The notes beneath the pieces were generated by a model. It saw nothing but the letters and a program-made list of their open reading frames with translations. It searched no databases and was not told where the DNA came from. The translations under genes were made by a program, and so were the position numbers. A stretch of DNA of 64,000 nucleotides from Sipunculus nudus (lineage: Eukaryota; Annelida; Sipuncula; Golfingiida; Sipunculidae): assembly GCA_026874595.1 (NCBI GenBank), contig CM049308.1:93735624-93799623 (forward strand), in the 5' to 3' direction. Positions 11,776 through 24,080 of the stretch are shown here, piece after piece (the stretch's first letter is position 1; the number at the start of each line of letters is the position of its first letter).

Positions 11776-12907
11776 AACAAGTGGCCCATGGGCCATGACG
11801 CTCAGCTTAGACTGACAAGAGGCTATGCACGTATTAATTACTGAGCGATGATCTGGTTAAGTATATTCGTTAAGGAACCTTGAACAATGAGTATTATTTA
11901 CCAGAGTGCTCAAAATCATACATAACTAAATTTTAAGTAGATCTAAATAAGAAGTTTTCACGTCCTACGATATGTGTCCGTATATGGGGTGCTCAAAGAG
12001 GTTTAAAGAATATTTAACAGGGATCTCCCTAGATCATTATTATATTAGATGTTGCTAGGTATAACTGTTCAACATGTGACCGTCTGAGTAATATCTACTA
12101 AAATCATGTTCTTTCGTATATCTTGCAGAATAAAGGTCACAGTGACCTTATTTCGGATGTCCAGGGATCTCCCCTTACATTAAGTAAGACATTTCTAGAT
12201 CCAAGGTTTAAGGTTTGTGCCCTGTCTGACTTTTTGGGTGCTAAAAATGAGGTTTTCCACTCGTACCCCACAGAATAAAGGTCATCATGGCCTAATCTCA
12301 GGTGTTGAAGGTGATTTGCCCAGGACCCCCTTGCATTTTAATTTAGAAGGTTCTACGCACAACCGTTATGATTTGTGCCTTCTGACCTTCACACTTTTAA
12401 AAACCATGTTTATACCTGTAGCTCACAAAATATAGGTCACAATCGCCTAATTTCAGGATTTAAAGGAGATTTGGATAAGGCTTACCTGGATGTTACGTCA
12501 ACAGAATCTGTGGCTAATTGATGCAGGTTGTGTCCGTCTGACGTTCGGGGTGCTCAAATCATGTTTTTGGCCCATAACTCTTAGAATAAAGGTCACAGTG
12601 ACCAATTTCATGTTTGCAAGGACTTATGTCCAGGACCTCCCTGAATGTTACTTTAGACGATTTTGGGCCTAAAGGATGCAATTTATGTCCCGCCTGTCTT
12701 GGTGGTCAAAATCATGAGTTCGGTTCTTCGCTTGCAGAATATAGGTCACTATGACCTAATTTCTGGTTTCCAAGGAGATTTGTAGTTAGACGTTTCTAGG
12801 CCAACGGTTAAGATTTGTGCCCTGTCAGCGAACGGACGGCCGGAAGGACGACGGACAAAGAGTGATCGCTGTAGCGCAGATGACTTACAGTCAGCTGAGC
12901 TGAAAAG
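11776..12907 (-). mobile_element. Pearl/Helentron-like element with ~150-bp internal repeats (family Z)
   Basis: Written on the minus strand, this element begins TTTTCAGCTCAGCTGACTGT and ends GGCCCATGGGCCACTTGTT. Those are variants of the ends seen at 18.8-21.0 and 52.0-56.0 kb. The interior has about six degenerate units of ~145-157 bp whose AGGTCA blocks recur near 12134, 12279, 12433, 12590 and 12743. The head contains a strong hairpin (AGTCA/TGACT within CTCAG/CTGAG), and the tail a palindrome around CCATGG. It has no coding capacity. Tandem ~160-bp cores and hairpin ends recall bivalve 'pearl' elements, which are non-autonomous Helitron relatives. That class assignment is inference. Confidence 0.6.
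12134..12148. promoter_or_regulatory. Perfect oestrogen-response-element palindrome
   Basis: AGGTCACAGTGACCT, two AGGTCA half sites inverted around a 3-base spacer, matching the canonical ERE. It lies inside a repeat unit of the family Z element. Related sites are at 12590-12604 (one half-site change) and 12743-12757 (perfect half sites, spacer CTA). Whether any receptor binds here is unknown. Confidence 0.5.
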
Positions 12908-13069
12908 AAGCACCTTATAGTATCTGATCAAGTTGCTTGGTTTTGAACATAATGGTTATCACATGAACACTTTTTATAGACAACATGAAATATTACTATG
13001 CTTTCTCGTTAATAACTCCACTAACACCGCATTGTATGTTCTGATAGATAATTGACTAATCGCTATGAA

Positions 13070-14167
13070 TCATGGATGCTTTAACTCCATATGTTTTCTA
13101 GACCATACAAAGGTTTTGATTCCCTGAATCAAGATAAACTGTTGGTTAAATTAAAACAATATTGGGTAAGTGGAAATTCACATAGCCGGTTTTATTATAA
13201 TTTTTATGACCGTACACAGTTGGTCTGATTCAATAACCATAACTCTGAATGGAGAAATGTTAATACTGGAGTACCACAATGCACGATACTTGGACCGATT
13301 CTGTTTTTATGATATCTTAACGATTTTTCCACTAATATACTAAAGGCTTGATTTATGCTGATGACATCACTCTCTCTGCTGGTTGAGCACAACATCAGCT
13401 GTAGAGTGCTGTAGACCAAGTAACCGAATGACTCCATAAAATAACACTAGTTGCTAACGCCCCAAAATAAGCTTCAATGCTAATAAGTTCCAAACAACGC
13501 AATACATCAGATACATGCCAAATCAGATTTGATGAACATTATCCCGAGCTGTGATGAATACTGTCACTTTGGCCTCGTAATTTATTCACATCTCACATGG
13601 AAACTTCATACGTCTGCAGTTTTTGAAAGTTATGTTACAAAATAGGTCTGTCATACAGACTTAGCAAATTTCTTCCACACCGGTTTCTGCTCACAGTTTA
13701 TTATGCGAACGTCCACCAACTATAGACTATGGCTTTACTGAATAGGGCAGCTGCCCAAGCACTTTCCATGCCGTACTCATCGTATCCAGTATCGATTTTC
13801 ACAAGGAGCTAAGACCAGTCACGAAGTGGCTCGGAGTTGATCCAGAGAATAGGCCATGATTGAAAATCGAGCAGCGATATTTTTACCTTTTGTCTGCCGT
13901 AATTTATAAATGCATAAATGGTTAAGCACCTTGGTATCTGTGTGAGAAAATCGCTGTGTATATTAATATTCTATTAGTTTAACTTTCTTCATATGTCACC
14001 TACGTTTGTTTTGTGATTTCTATTTTTTTTATCTCGTCATTTTAATCATAAATTGCTTGTGTTTTGTACCTGGGACAGAGCCGGCTTACAACAGAAGAAT
14101 ACTACAACAGAAGTGTTCTTCTGGTGCAGGCTATCCTGCAGAATGTTGTTATAAATAAATAAATTAA
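13070..14167 (+). mobile_element. 5'-truncated CR1/Jockey-type LINE, RT fragment to 3' end
   Basis: Degenerate reverse transcriptase in the plus direction. The order FDSLN...KL, NTGVPQ..ILGPILF and YADDI (the latter across a frameshift near 13350) is typical of Jockey-superfamily RTs. A post-RT block with NRAAAQAL follows. The element ends near an AATAAATAAAT tail at about 14151-14163, as expected for 3' ends of this group. Several stops and frameshifts make it dead. The endonuclease and ORF1 are missing, which fits ordinary 5' truncation. Confidence 0.75.
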
Positions 14168-14233
14168 GATATGGGACTCAGTACAGAAGCGTAATGCTGC
14201 CTACTGGTAAAAGAAACATAATATATTTATCTC

Positions 14234-14420
14234 ATGCGTACGACATACTATCTCGTAAGTACAACATATTATCTCGTACGTACGACATACTATCTCGTAC
14301 GTACAACATATTATCTCGTACGTACGACATACCATCTCAAACGTACGACATATTATCTCGTACGTAGGACATACTATCTCGTACGTATGACATATTATCT
14401 CGTACGTACGACATAATAAA
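14234..14420. repeat. 21-bp minisatellite with alternating 42-bp dimers
   Basis: About nine copies of a 21-bp unit containing CGTACGTACGACATAC. Successive units alternate CATACTATCT and CATATTATCT, so the real amplified unit is probably 42 bp. The multiple-of-three length leaves an open frame (repeating RTTYYLV), which I treat as a by-product. Confidence 0.95.
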
Positions 14421-14894
14421 TCTTACGGATTTGATTCATAGACTAGACAACATGCCAACAGATATATGTATAAGCAATATGTATATGTTAAATAATGTAT
14501 GTTTTCCCATTAACTATATATACAACATCTCCATCTCCTTGCAAACTGCTGGGCCACCGTTGAAACCAACACACACACTCACATGTATCTTTTTTTTGTA
14601 TATATTTAAATGCTATTCGATTCACATTTTTTTGTGTGTCCAGGTTTCTGTAATATTTCAAGCAAGCGAAATATACATCAAATCGTTGTCTGACAGTCAT
14701 ATACAGAACTCTCATTTTAAGACAGGTGATTAAATAATGTTAGCAGTATATGATGTTATAATAGTGAGCCTGTCATAATGTTAATAAGAAACAAATCTTG
14801 CCTTTGCCAAACTGAAACTACCTTTTGGGGAAAGAAGGGTTGGGACAAGAGGTAAAGCTCCCAAATAGCCTGATTTTAAGTAATTGAGAATGGA
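14421..14894. other. Intergenic, nothing recognised
   Basis: AT-rich sequence between a minisatellite and a dispersed repeat. The short open frames on both strands have no family resemblance. Confidence 0.4.
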
Positions 14895-15236
14895 TATTTA
14901 TGTACGCTTTTAACTATAAGCCTACTTCTTTTTGGTAAGCGCTGTTTGTTATGACCGAGTATCCTGAATTGCAACACCAGAGGGGAGCACTGCATTTTTG
15001 TCCAATCAGATGAAACCTTGTGCTGGAAGGCACGGCCAAGCGAGGAATACACGGAGCCAATCATGTTCATTTCGTTTTGAGTGACAGCTCATCGCCCCGG
15101 TAACCGTATGAACAGGCCACAGGCTCAGAGAGAATTGCCGCAGACGTGGTTTACTTACGGCCTTTGGCACATAGGATGCCCGGTCGGTGAGCTGTAATTC
15201 AAACGAAACGTAACAACAAAGGCTGAGTGCACACCT
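14895..15236 (+). repeat. Dispersed ~340-bp repeat, copy 1
   Basis: Aligns by eye with the reverse complement of 60297-60610 over nearly its whole length. Shared blocks include CAATCAGATGAAACCTTGTG versus its counterpart, GACAGCTCATCGCCCCGGTA, and GTGAGCTGTAATTCAAACGA. Internal inverted blocks (CAGCTCA and TGAGCTG) could fold. No coding potential and no tRNA head were seen, so the class is unknown. Confidence 0.75.
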
Positions 15237-17568
15237 CGCTGGCTGGTTTCAGTTCTGCAGAAACCAGATACATGGCTACGCTAACACAGTCATACTGTCA
15301 GAATCGAATCGGTCGATATTGCGAGAATGCAGAGGGAGCAATTAAAATTCGAACGTAAACTTGTCTTCAAACGGCGCTTTAAACCCAGCTATGGGCGGAG
15401 CCAGGATGCCTGTCGCGTGTTTGTTTATTGGCATCTGGTTGGCTGCTTGTCACAGCATACGCACGTTTTGTTCAGCGGACAACGAACCGCCATCTGGTGT
15501 TTAAATAAATCATAAACGGTCAAAGCTGGCAGCGTGAAAATCAGTTGCTTCTTTAAAAGCGTGAGATTTCCGCTGCCTCGGGAGCGTAATATATGTGGTG
15601 CAGGTTTCTAATATTCTAAACTGATCTTTCAAAGAACTAGATTTATACATAACGCTTCGTATAGTCGATCTTTTAAACTATTTAATGCATATACAGCCAT
15701 TGATATGATTGGTGGGTAGCTGAACAGACAACAGTCCATTTAATGGGGTACGTATAATTTTTATTTTGAACTAACGTATAAAAAAATAGATTAAAAACGA
15801 TCACTCATGGACGTGCGATTAATCTGTGACAGAAGAATACGAAATTCTAAAATAAGTCTTAACCTTATATGTCAAGCTGAAGTGGTGGTAAAATGGGGGG
15901 GCCTTTTTTCTTTTCAGCGGTGTTCCGACGGTTTGCAAGGTGAAGATGTTGTGTAGTTAGGGTACGAATACGCATTATTTAACATATATATATATATTGC
16001 TTAAACATATATCAGTTGGCCTGTTGTGTATTCTGTGAATCAGATGCATAAGATTACCAAGTGAAAGCAATACGCTTCCGTAACTCAGAGTCTGTCATCA
16101 TAACGTATTTCTAACAGTGTCAGTATCTCTAATATGTGAGGGTATGTATAAATACCCCTTGGGAACGTATGAAACCCGGTAAATTATATAATAAGGAAGA
16201 AGTGGAGGTGAACTAAAGTAAAATAATACACATTTAACTGCAATACAGAAAATGGTATTGAGCATTAAAGTTATATGAATTAATCCATCAACAAATAACA
16301 GTGCTTACAGGAAAAAAGTGTCTAGGTTAAAGTAGATCAAAATTTAAAGTATTGATTTTACAAACTGCTGATCTAATTTCTAATATACTCTTATAGATTT
16401 AACATGTTAAGGGAGTACATATGATTCCTGCTGGTCTTAGGACATCATATTTTGGTCCATAACATTTACAAAGTACGAAGTATATTCCTCTCATTTCTAG
16501 GCGACAAAATGGGTGTAAAAGTTAACCTTAGTTAAGTGCAAAGGGAAGAATAGCATTAAAGGTGACGATTGAAAAAACCCTGCAAGTTCACAAGGCATCG
16601 GCCCAGTAGAGTAAAACCGTCTATTCTTTCAAGAGGAAAACTTTAAAAGAAAATAGAAAAATTGATGATAAACTTTTAACCTATTTCATTTTTGACAGTA
16701 GATTCTATATATTTCCTTTTCATTATTGATATTAATGTTCCTGATATCAATTTGTGTATAAATGTTAAGGCATACTGCCAAAATTTGCCGGGCACTTTCC
16801 TATTAAGAAAAACAAAGCTCTTAAGCTGTGACCCTGGTACACAGATGCAGTTACACTGCTCTGTATCACAGCTCACGTAAAATTGAAGGCAGAATAAGCA
16901 AGTTAGATATCCATAATCCTAGAAATATAAGAGAAACAACAAGCAGAATGAAGACTTAAATTGTACAATATTTGATTCTGTGATTTTTCTTCTTAAAATG
17001 AAGTCATCTCTGATAGATATATGTTAACATGCATGTACGTCTCATTAATGTCAAATTAAGCTTACAACTCTCAAAGGTTCATGCAACTGTATCAAGTATT
17101 TTGTGATATCTGCTTTTGCATTCCATAAAAACAGGTAACACTCAAAACTAAAACCCGATGATAAAATGTAAATGGAGGTTTAACACATGATGTAACTGCT
17201 AAAGAAAAATAAGAACTTTGCACTGGTAAACAGTATTATAGCGAAAATGATTTCAGGGAATGTTTTATATATAAAACATATAGTCATTACATCTAGAAAA
17301 ACGGATAGACAGACCGGCCTAGGGGTCCTGTAACACCCCATCATAGAAAAGCCCCTTCCCAAGAGTAATTATGGCAATTTTTACTCAGAAAGGACAAAAG
17401 GAGTGGAAATTACGGCCATTGAGAAGCCCTGTTTCTCGTCCATTGGAAAGTAACGCCTTTGAAATATACCATTATGCATTACGGATATTTCAAACATGGC
17501 ATATTTGGATTCTCCATACCTCATAATCTTCTAATTGATATAACAGATCATTGAAATCTCATCACTTT
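15237..17568. other. Intergenic DNA without a recognised gene
   Basis: No supported gene. It contains short TA and poly-G/T tracts near 15893-15910 and 15985-15998. A segment at about 16300-16560 distantly resembles internal sequence of the long family Z copies (AGTGCTTACAGGAAAAAA and following). That resemblance is weak. Confidence 0.4.
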
Positions 17569-18270
17569 TTAGCCCTCAGCCCTTAGGCTGATGGGCTATT
17601 GTCGTCACCCAAGCTGTCCGTCCGTCCGGCGTCCGTTAACTTTTACCTTGTGAGCGGGATATCTTGAAAAGGATTCACCGTCAGAATTTTATTTTTTCGG
17701 TGAAGATGTATATTGACAAAATCTCGGTCCAGTTCGAAGATGGGTGACCTTGACCTATTTTTCTACGTTTTAGAGCTGATTATAGAAAAAAAAACATTTA
17801 GAAGCTTATTTCTCAGGAACCATTGGGTGGATTTTCACAATACTTACTATGATCATAGGGACTGATGGTCTGTAACTGCTGCACAAGTTTGGGGGCGCCA
17901 CCTGCAATTTCTGATTTTTAATGAATTTTTCTTGGATTTTTCAATTTTGGCCGTGTGAGCAGGATATCTCTAAAAGGATTCACAATAGGAATTTTATTTC
18001 TTTGGTAAAGATGCATATCAACAAAATCTCGGTCAAGTTCAAAGATGGGTGACCTTGACCTGCTTTTCAAGGTCACAGAGCTTATAATAGAATAAAACTT
18101 AGAAGCTTATTTTCAGGACGCATTTGATGGATTGTTATGAGTCATGGTACATACCTCTCCTTTTTAAATTTATAACTGAGACATGTACAGATATACATCC
18201 ATGTGAGAACAGATATTTAGTACTTCTCACTGTTACCACCTCTAAACACTGTTCTTTTAGCTGAGGGCTT
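17569..18270 (+). mobile_element. Non-autonomous repeat element, family Y
   Basis: Bounded by AGCCCTCAGC near 17572 and its inverse GCTGAGGGCT near 18261. The interior is two similar half-units, each with GATATCT.., ATCTCGGTC, then GATGGGTGACCTTGACCT, and one has the GGCGCCACC block at 17893. The same sequence in reverse flanks the family Z insertion at 51565-51990 and 56007-56206. No open frame of interest. Ends are inferred from the short inverted repeat. Confidence 0.6.
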
Positions 18271-18327
18271 TTGTCAGCTTCTGCTGATATTCTAGTTGTA
18301 AATGTTACATCAGACTGCTTCTGAGCA

Positions 18328-18357
<30 letters not shown>
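18328..18357. repeat. 30-base poly-G run
   Basis: Thirty consecutive G. The minus-strand polyproline reading frame across it is not a gene. Length is likely unstable and error-prone in assembly. Confidence 0.9.
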
Positions 18358-18359
<2 letters not shown>

Positions 18360-18770
18360 GGCGGCCATCTGAAAAAACGGCGGACATATTGAATTTTTTT
18401 CTGGCCAACTTTTTTCTTGTAAAGGGGTCTTAAACGAGCAAACATGCATACTTTGGTGCTTGTATCACCAAATGAAGTATTCTAGCCATATTTTCACTTA
18501 TCTGATATAGCTCACATGACGTCCAGTCAACTGAGCCAAAACCGAAATATACAAAAATAATTTATAATGTATACCAAGCAGACCTGCATGTCTTACTGTC
18601 GTGTCCATGCGGGAACGGATTATCAATTCCTTCTACAAATCAATCGCTTGATATACTAAAAGGAATGGAGTGCTGATCGGCAAAGATAGGTCGCATTCCG
18701 TGTTTGATCTGCTAAGTTATAAAAAACATAAAAGTATATCAAACAGATTTTTATACTGCAATTGTTTTAG

Positions 18771-21035
18771 CTCAGCTGACCATAAGTCTTATGAGCTATA
18801 GTCGTGATCCATTGTCCATCCGTCGTGCCGTCCGTCCGTCTTTCCGTCCTGCCGTCCGTCCCTAAGACAGGCACGTTTCGACACCGTTTGACCTACGAAT
18901 CCGAAATTCGGAATACAGTTGAATGTCCCTTTCTTCTCCTTTCTTCTCCTGCCAAACCCGAAAATGGGTGTCTATGACTTCGTACCATTGATAAATTAAG
19001 GAAAAACTTCAATTTTTTTACTGAAAACTTATTTTCACATTTTAGGACTGCCAAATGTCAAAACCACTCCTCTGTATTTCTTTGTATTTACCATAAATAT
19101 TCCCCTATATGGTTCCTATGTACATATACCAGAAAGTAGGTCAGTATTACTTTATTTGTAAAAGTTATGGGCCCAAACTTAATGCATTTTGTAAAATATG
19201 AGGAAAGACATGTAATCACTCTCCACAATTAATATAAAAGCAAGTGGCTTGTTTTCAGGGATATCACTTTTATTAATCAAAATATAATTTTACACCCAAA
19301 TATAGATCAGAATCTTGTAATTTTTTTAAGATAATAGCATAAATATAAAATTGGAAGCTTAAATTTTGCCAAATTTTGACCATGGCACGTTTTTATCCTG
19401 TAAGTACATTTGATTATATTGTTTACATTAGATACACATATGAACGTAATCTGTTAAGCTTTGAAATTTGAAAATTATTGGTTTATACTAACAACTGAAA
19501 GAAATATTAATGGAATTTTAAAATTAATGAGTAACAGGGAATTACCTTGCAATTACTGATCTTTAATAGATCTTCCATGGATGGTCGAAAATGTATTCCA
19601 AATGACACCATGCAGTCACCATTGCGATTTTTTTCTTCAATTATTAAAATGAAAAATAAGTAATTAAATAAAATTGTTTACTATTAGGAATTATATGAAG
19701 CAAATTACAGGATGGAGTTGATTATATTTAATTAATCTTAATTTCCAGGTCTTTTCCAGGTGTTGAATTTGTTGATTAATATATTTTTCACTTTATTTAA
19801 AAATAAATTGAAACATGTAAACAGTAAAAATATTTCTCAGAGAAGCGCTCATAAAAGATGTCAATATGTTTGACTAATGACATTTACACTCATGGCTGTA
19901 TCAGCTGTTGCATGATACCAGGTTAATAATCAAAATTTATAGTACTGATCCCTTCATTTCATTTAATAAAATTAATCACGCCCAACTCCAATTTACTCCT
20001 TTTATTATATATTGGACGTTTGATCTTTGGGTTATTATAACACATGTATTAGTTTCATAGCTGAGATTACTTTCCTTTTTTCTGATAAATCTTTTAAAAC
20101 AAAATAAAAATATTCAAATGTGATAAAAAAAATCAGTTCTTAGACAAGTTCTCATAATGATGTCTATAATGATAATAATTGTCATAAGTGTCTTGCTATG
20201 TTTTGTGTATAGATAGTGATGTGACAGTATTCAAAGGTGAATTTAATAGTTTTCATTATAAATTAAAGCCATAAAACCAGGTATTTATGATTGTAATTTA
20301 AATTTGTGAAATTTGTATATCCTGGATTCTCAACAGTTTCGTTTGACTGAAACTGTATAAATATGAGACATTGAGTGAATACTTAATAGTTTTATTTGAA
20401 TATGAATATAGATATTCAAAAGTTCCATCATGAAAATTAATACAAATACTAATACAGGTAAAAATAAAGTATTTGAATAACAAGTGCAAATACTTTCAAA
20501 ATGTTTCATAAATGCATTAATTTATTATTTATATTATTTTTTAAAAATTTCAGATGATACTATTAGTATTTTTAAAAGAAAATGATATTTGGCCCAATAA
20601 TTGCAATTAATTTTTAATAAATAGTTAAACTCTCAAATCATTTGTGCTAGTGCTACCCTTAGGTATAGGTAACCTGTAATTATTGAATAAGTTAACTCTT
20701 TGTAAAAAAAAAGCATGATAATTAGCATGACTAATAGTGAATTTTTTATTTCAAATACTTCTGCTGCATTGTTGATAAAGTTACTATTCAAGGTCAAAAT
20801 CTGTCTAACAATAGCATCCCTTTTCCTAATTTTAATCATATAAATGACATTAGCCCTCTCCCATCTCCAAGGATTTTATCAAAATCTTTACATAACTTGA
20901 GTGAACTCCATCATCCTCATAAATCAGCTTATATTACCACACAAAACCAACATTTATCTACCTTCTTCCAAATTAAATTTTATGATCATAAATAACAGCT
21001 GAGCGCCGTGACCCATGGGTCCCTCGTTTCACAAA
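18771..21035 (+). mobile_element. Long family Z element, forward copy
   Basis: Begins TTTTAGCTCAGCTGAC and ends near 21035 with GACCCATGGGTCCCTCGTTT. These are the same termini as the reverse copy at 51990-56006. Internal blocks match that copy in order and inverted: the (CCGT)n-rich head near 18830-18865, a block around 19545-19620, CAGGTCTTTTCCAGGT near 19747, and CCAACTCCAATTTACTCC near 19982. No transposase or Rep/helicase frame is visible, so it is presumably non-autonomous. The paired terminal hairpins without long inverted repeats point to a Helitron-like class, by inference. Confidence 0.65.
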
Positions 21036-21558
21036 ACTTAACAGGTACTTAACCTTTAGGCGAATCCTATGTCTCACATTCCGTGTAAAAAAAAATTTCA
21101 GCATAGTTTTTCAGTTGGATATGTGTGGGGTAATTATACAATAATTTTCTAATAAACACAGGTCTTTATATGTAATCAAATATAATTACTTTGGTTATTT
21201 TCACTGAATGTGTGTACACTCTCCAGGACAAATGTGTATGATAATTACTTTTCATAGGTGCAATGATAAAAAGTCTTCCGTCATGAAAAAATTCACAATA
21301 TACTTATAAGCTCGCAAAAGAATAATGCACAATATTGGTATAGCTACGCCACTTATACGTCTTCAAATGATATAGCAATGGTATCACTTAAATCTCTTTT
21401 ATAATGCGTCAGTCCCACCTGGAGTAAGTCACTCATATAAAAGAAATGAAAGGTTAAGACCGTGAAAAACAATGGAAAAAGTATGGTGTTCTTATCCGGC
21501 ATGTGCCCTTCCTCAAATCTGGGCCTGTAAGTCACCTGTCTATTTGCTCCTAACTAGT

Positions 21559-21911
21559 CATGCTCCTACCTCCCTTTCACTCTGACACGGCTAGAATCCA
21601 TACTAACCAGGCGCTGTCACTCAGAACTATTCTTTTGGCTATGGAGATGTCCTTGTCTATCACGTATCCCAGGACCAGGGAAGCTTGATTATTTCGGGAA
21701 GTTTACTTCGATCGTCATCAAGACAGTCAACGCCCGACAAACTTTAATACCAAATTACATGCGGCAGTACCTGGATACGGGGGTCGAGAAGATTGGCCCG
21801 CTGTGTTCCCAGGCCGAGACGTTTGCACGGTCTATTTCGGACGTTTCGCATCACCTGCCGAACTGGATTCGTGTGAAACATCTTGATGTCCGCTCGAAAT
21901 TTTATGCGTGA
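21559..21911 (+). other. Unassigned exon-like open frame
   Basis: A 117-codon stretch without stops and without an initiating Met at its head, ending in TGA at 21909-21911. Its last ~75 codons have a balanced, non-repetitive composition, with blocks such as YMRQYLDTGVEKIGPL and LPNWIRVKHLDVRSKF. I do not recognise the protein. The downstream 95 codons are repeated without change in the second tandem copy (to 24548). It could be a terminal exon of an unknown gene or a chance frame; there is no supporting splice pair I trust. Confidence 0.25.
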
Positions 21912-23143
21912 ATTCATGCAGCCAGCAATGTCGAATCTAACTATTTAGGATATGTACTTTACCGCCTCATTTACACATTCATTCCGAAAGTGAAGTACCA
22001 ACATACGTCACAAATTTTTTTTTTCGTCATTTTAATCTTTATTTTTACTTGTTTTGCGTTACAATCACTCAGTTGGCGAGTTCACCTTGTAAAAAATAAA
22101 GTTTGGTCAGATCTGTTTCAGTTTGGACATAAAATTATGCATGAAAATATTGGCACTTACTCCCATCGACTCCTGTTTCTAGACAAGGTCATTATGACGT
22201 ATGAGGGAATTACCATCTAATGGATGTTTTAAGTAATTTGCATAGATCCCCCTGTTTAGGTTGTTTCATTGCATAAGATTCGCGTTTTGGTGGAATGACG
22301 AATCAGAGAAGAAACTCTCCCCAACAGGTATTCGGACTCCATTCCTATAAATAGCACGGATTTAACCATGCAGTTCAAGCAAATGGCGTCAACTGCGGAG
22401 AATTGCGGAGAAAAGGGGTTAATAATTTTATAAATATTGCTGGTAAGTTGTTGTGTATAATTTCAATATGGCTATAGAATTTCATTGGTACTGGAGTTCA
22501 ACTTCCTGATTTATGACTAGAATAAATTTGCAAAATTTACATATTGAAATTTGTTATACCCAGTGCCGGGTACAGATTATTGGGTACAGGTGTGATGGCC
22601 ATTTGCTCCGGGGTGATTAGGTACATCCTTGGCACGCATTAAAAACAAAATAAGCCTTGGGCAATTTTTTGCTAATTAGCATAAACAAAATGGCCGCCAA
22701 AGCAAACGAAACTAACAATAATGCTATAATTAACCAAACATTAGACATATCAACCAATACATGGATTCCAGGGTATTATGACCCAGAGAAATCATGTCTG
22801 GTATTATTATATCCGTAATGACCAACGTAATTTTCAACCTACCCATCCGTTCAGCGTCCTTTGAGCGTGACGTATTAAAAGCACTTATGATAAAAGAATA
22901 TGTAATTTATTTGTACTGTGCATTATGAAGGTTGTAGATACGAACGGACAAAGTTGTAATAATTTTTCTCTCAAAATATTTATATATGATTATAGTGGGG
23001 TCAAAAAGCATTACATACAGCTGGGTCATACTTGAAATCCCCCTTTCTTTGCTCATTCCAAGTGTCAGAAATTGAGAAATTGATACAATTGCCATCATTT
23101 GACAGTCATAGAGAAACAGGTAGAAATATTTTTTTTAAATGCA

Positions 23144-23345
23144 GGTGATGGCCGTGGTGCTTGGAGGAAACAACAGCTGGAAATGACATCGCTGCTGGTA
23201 TTTGACAGTCTCATAAATAGAGTAAAAAAACACGTAAATTTAGAAGAAAAAAATTCAGGTTACGCAATGAGTCCAAAGCAACAGATGAAACTGTACATGA
23301 TCTGTATGCAAAGCACGATTCATGGCAGTTCACCCGTTAATCATT
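23144..23345 (+). other. Exon-like segment of unknown protein
   Basis: A poly-T/AAATGCAG acceptor-like stretch precedes an open segment rich in K, E, Q and M (DGRGAWRKQQLEM, SPKQQMKLYMICMQ). A second acceptor-like CATCATTTCAG near 23429 precedes another (RTSWDITWEE, KQNFFVRTEFVNERL). No donor sites make a convincing gene, and I do not recognise the product. A third small frame in this unit (22690-22818, 42 aa) starts in a good context (AAAATGGCC). All are repeated in the second tandem copy, offset by 2637. Possibly exons of a dead or unknown gene. Confidence 0.2.
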
Positions 23346-23564
23346 GGAGCTTTTGTATCTTTTTTTATTATTATTTAAGCCAAACAACTCGGAGAATATA
23401 CATCATAGTGATGTATACATCATTTCAGGTGTGCAAGGAGATTTTATAAGAACCTCCTGGGATATTACGTGGGAAGAGTCTAGTTCCAACGGCTGCGATT
23501 TGCGATCAGCTAGTGACAATGAACTGAAGCAGAACTTCTTTGTAAGAACAGAATTTGTAAATGA

Positions 23565-23710
23565 GAGACTCCAGCCGCGACCAGCGAATATGTTCATTGT
23601 TACTATGTTACTATATAACGGTCACATCCTATTAGCATCAATAACTAGACGGACGCCATGCATGTTATGGAAGAGCACCGCAGGAAACCTCAGAGCACAC
23701 AATATCCCGT
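23565..23710 (-). pseudogene. GPCR pseudogene piece (TM3-TM4), duplicated copy
   Basis: Matches residues ~94-155 of the GPCR at 3280-4254, covering the ILCALRF region, the DRY region and the GWSLSF block. It has frame breaks, the helix-3 Asp-Arg-Tyr codons follow a stop, and bases are lost in the second intracellular loop. It is the duplicate of 26202-26347. Confidence 0.8.
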
Positions 23711-24015
23711 GACTAGCCAAGTCAATGAAATGGCTCTGACAGAGATATCAAACGGGTCCTACTGTGCCGCACTTAGTGCCGGTACTGCAACCAGGCGGCA
23801 AATTACATAACTAATTACTACTCTCTGACCCTCTTATTTCATCGACTGGTAAACTTGGGTCGTTGCGGACAGTCAGCGCCACACATCCCCGCCTCGCTGA
23901 ACTAAGGTCTTTCCTAGTGACGTAAGGAGTAATTATAACGGTCTTTCCAAGAATTTTTTTTTTCAAAAACCAACATGGTTAATTCAGTAACCGCCTATTG
24001 TGGGCTTCCAGCTTG

Positions 24016-24080
<65 letters not shown>

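Noticed and set aside
14234-14416. Heptapeptide-repeat protein (RTTYYLV)
   Set aside because: By-product of a 21-bp minisatellite; no flanking coding sequence.
18135-18449. Minus-strand open frame with a run of prolines
   Set aside because: It is only the reading of a 30-base G run; no other coding support.
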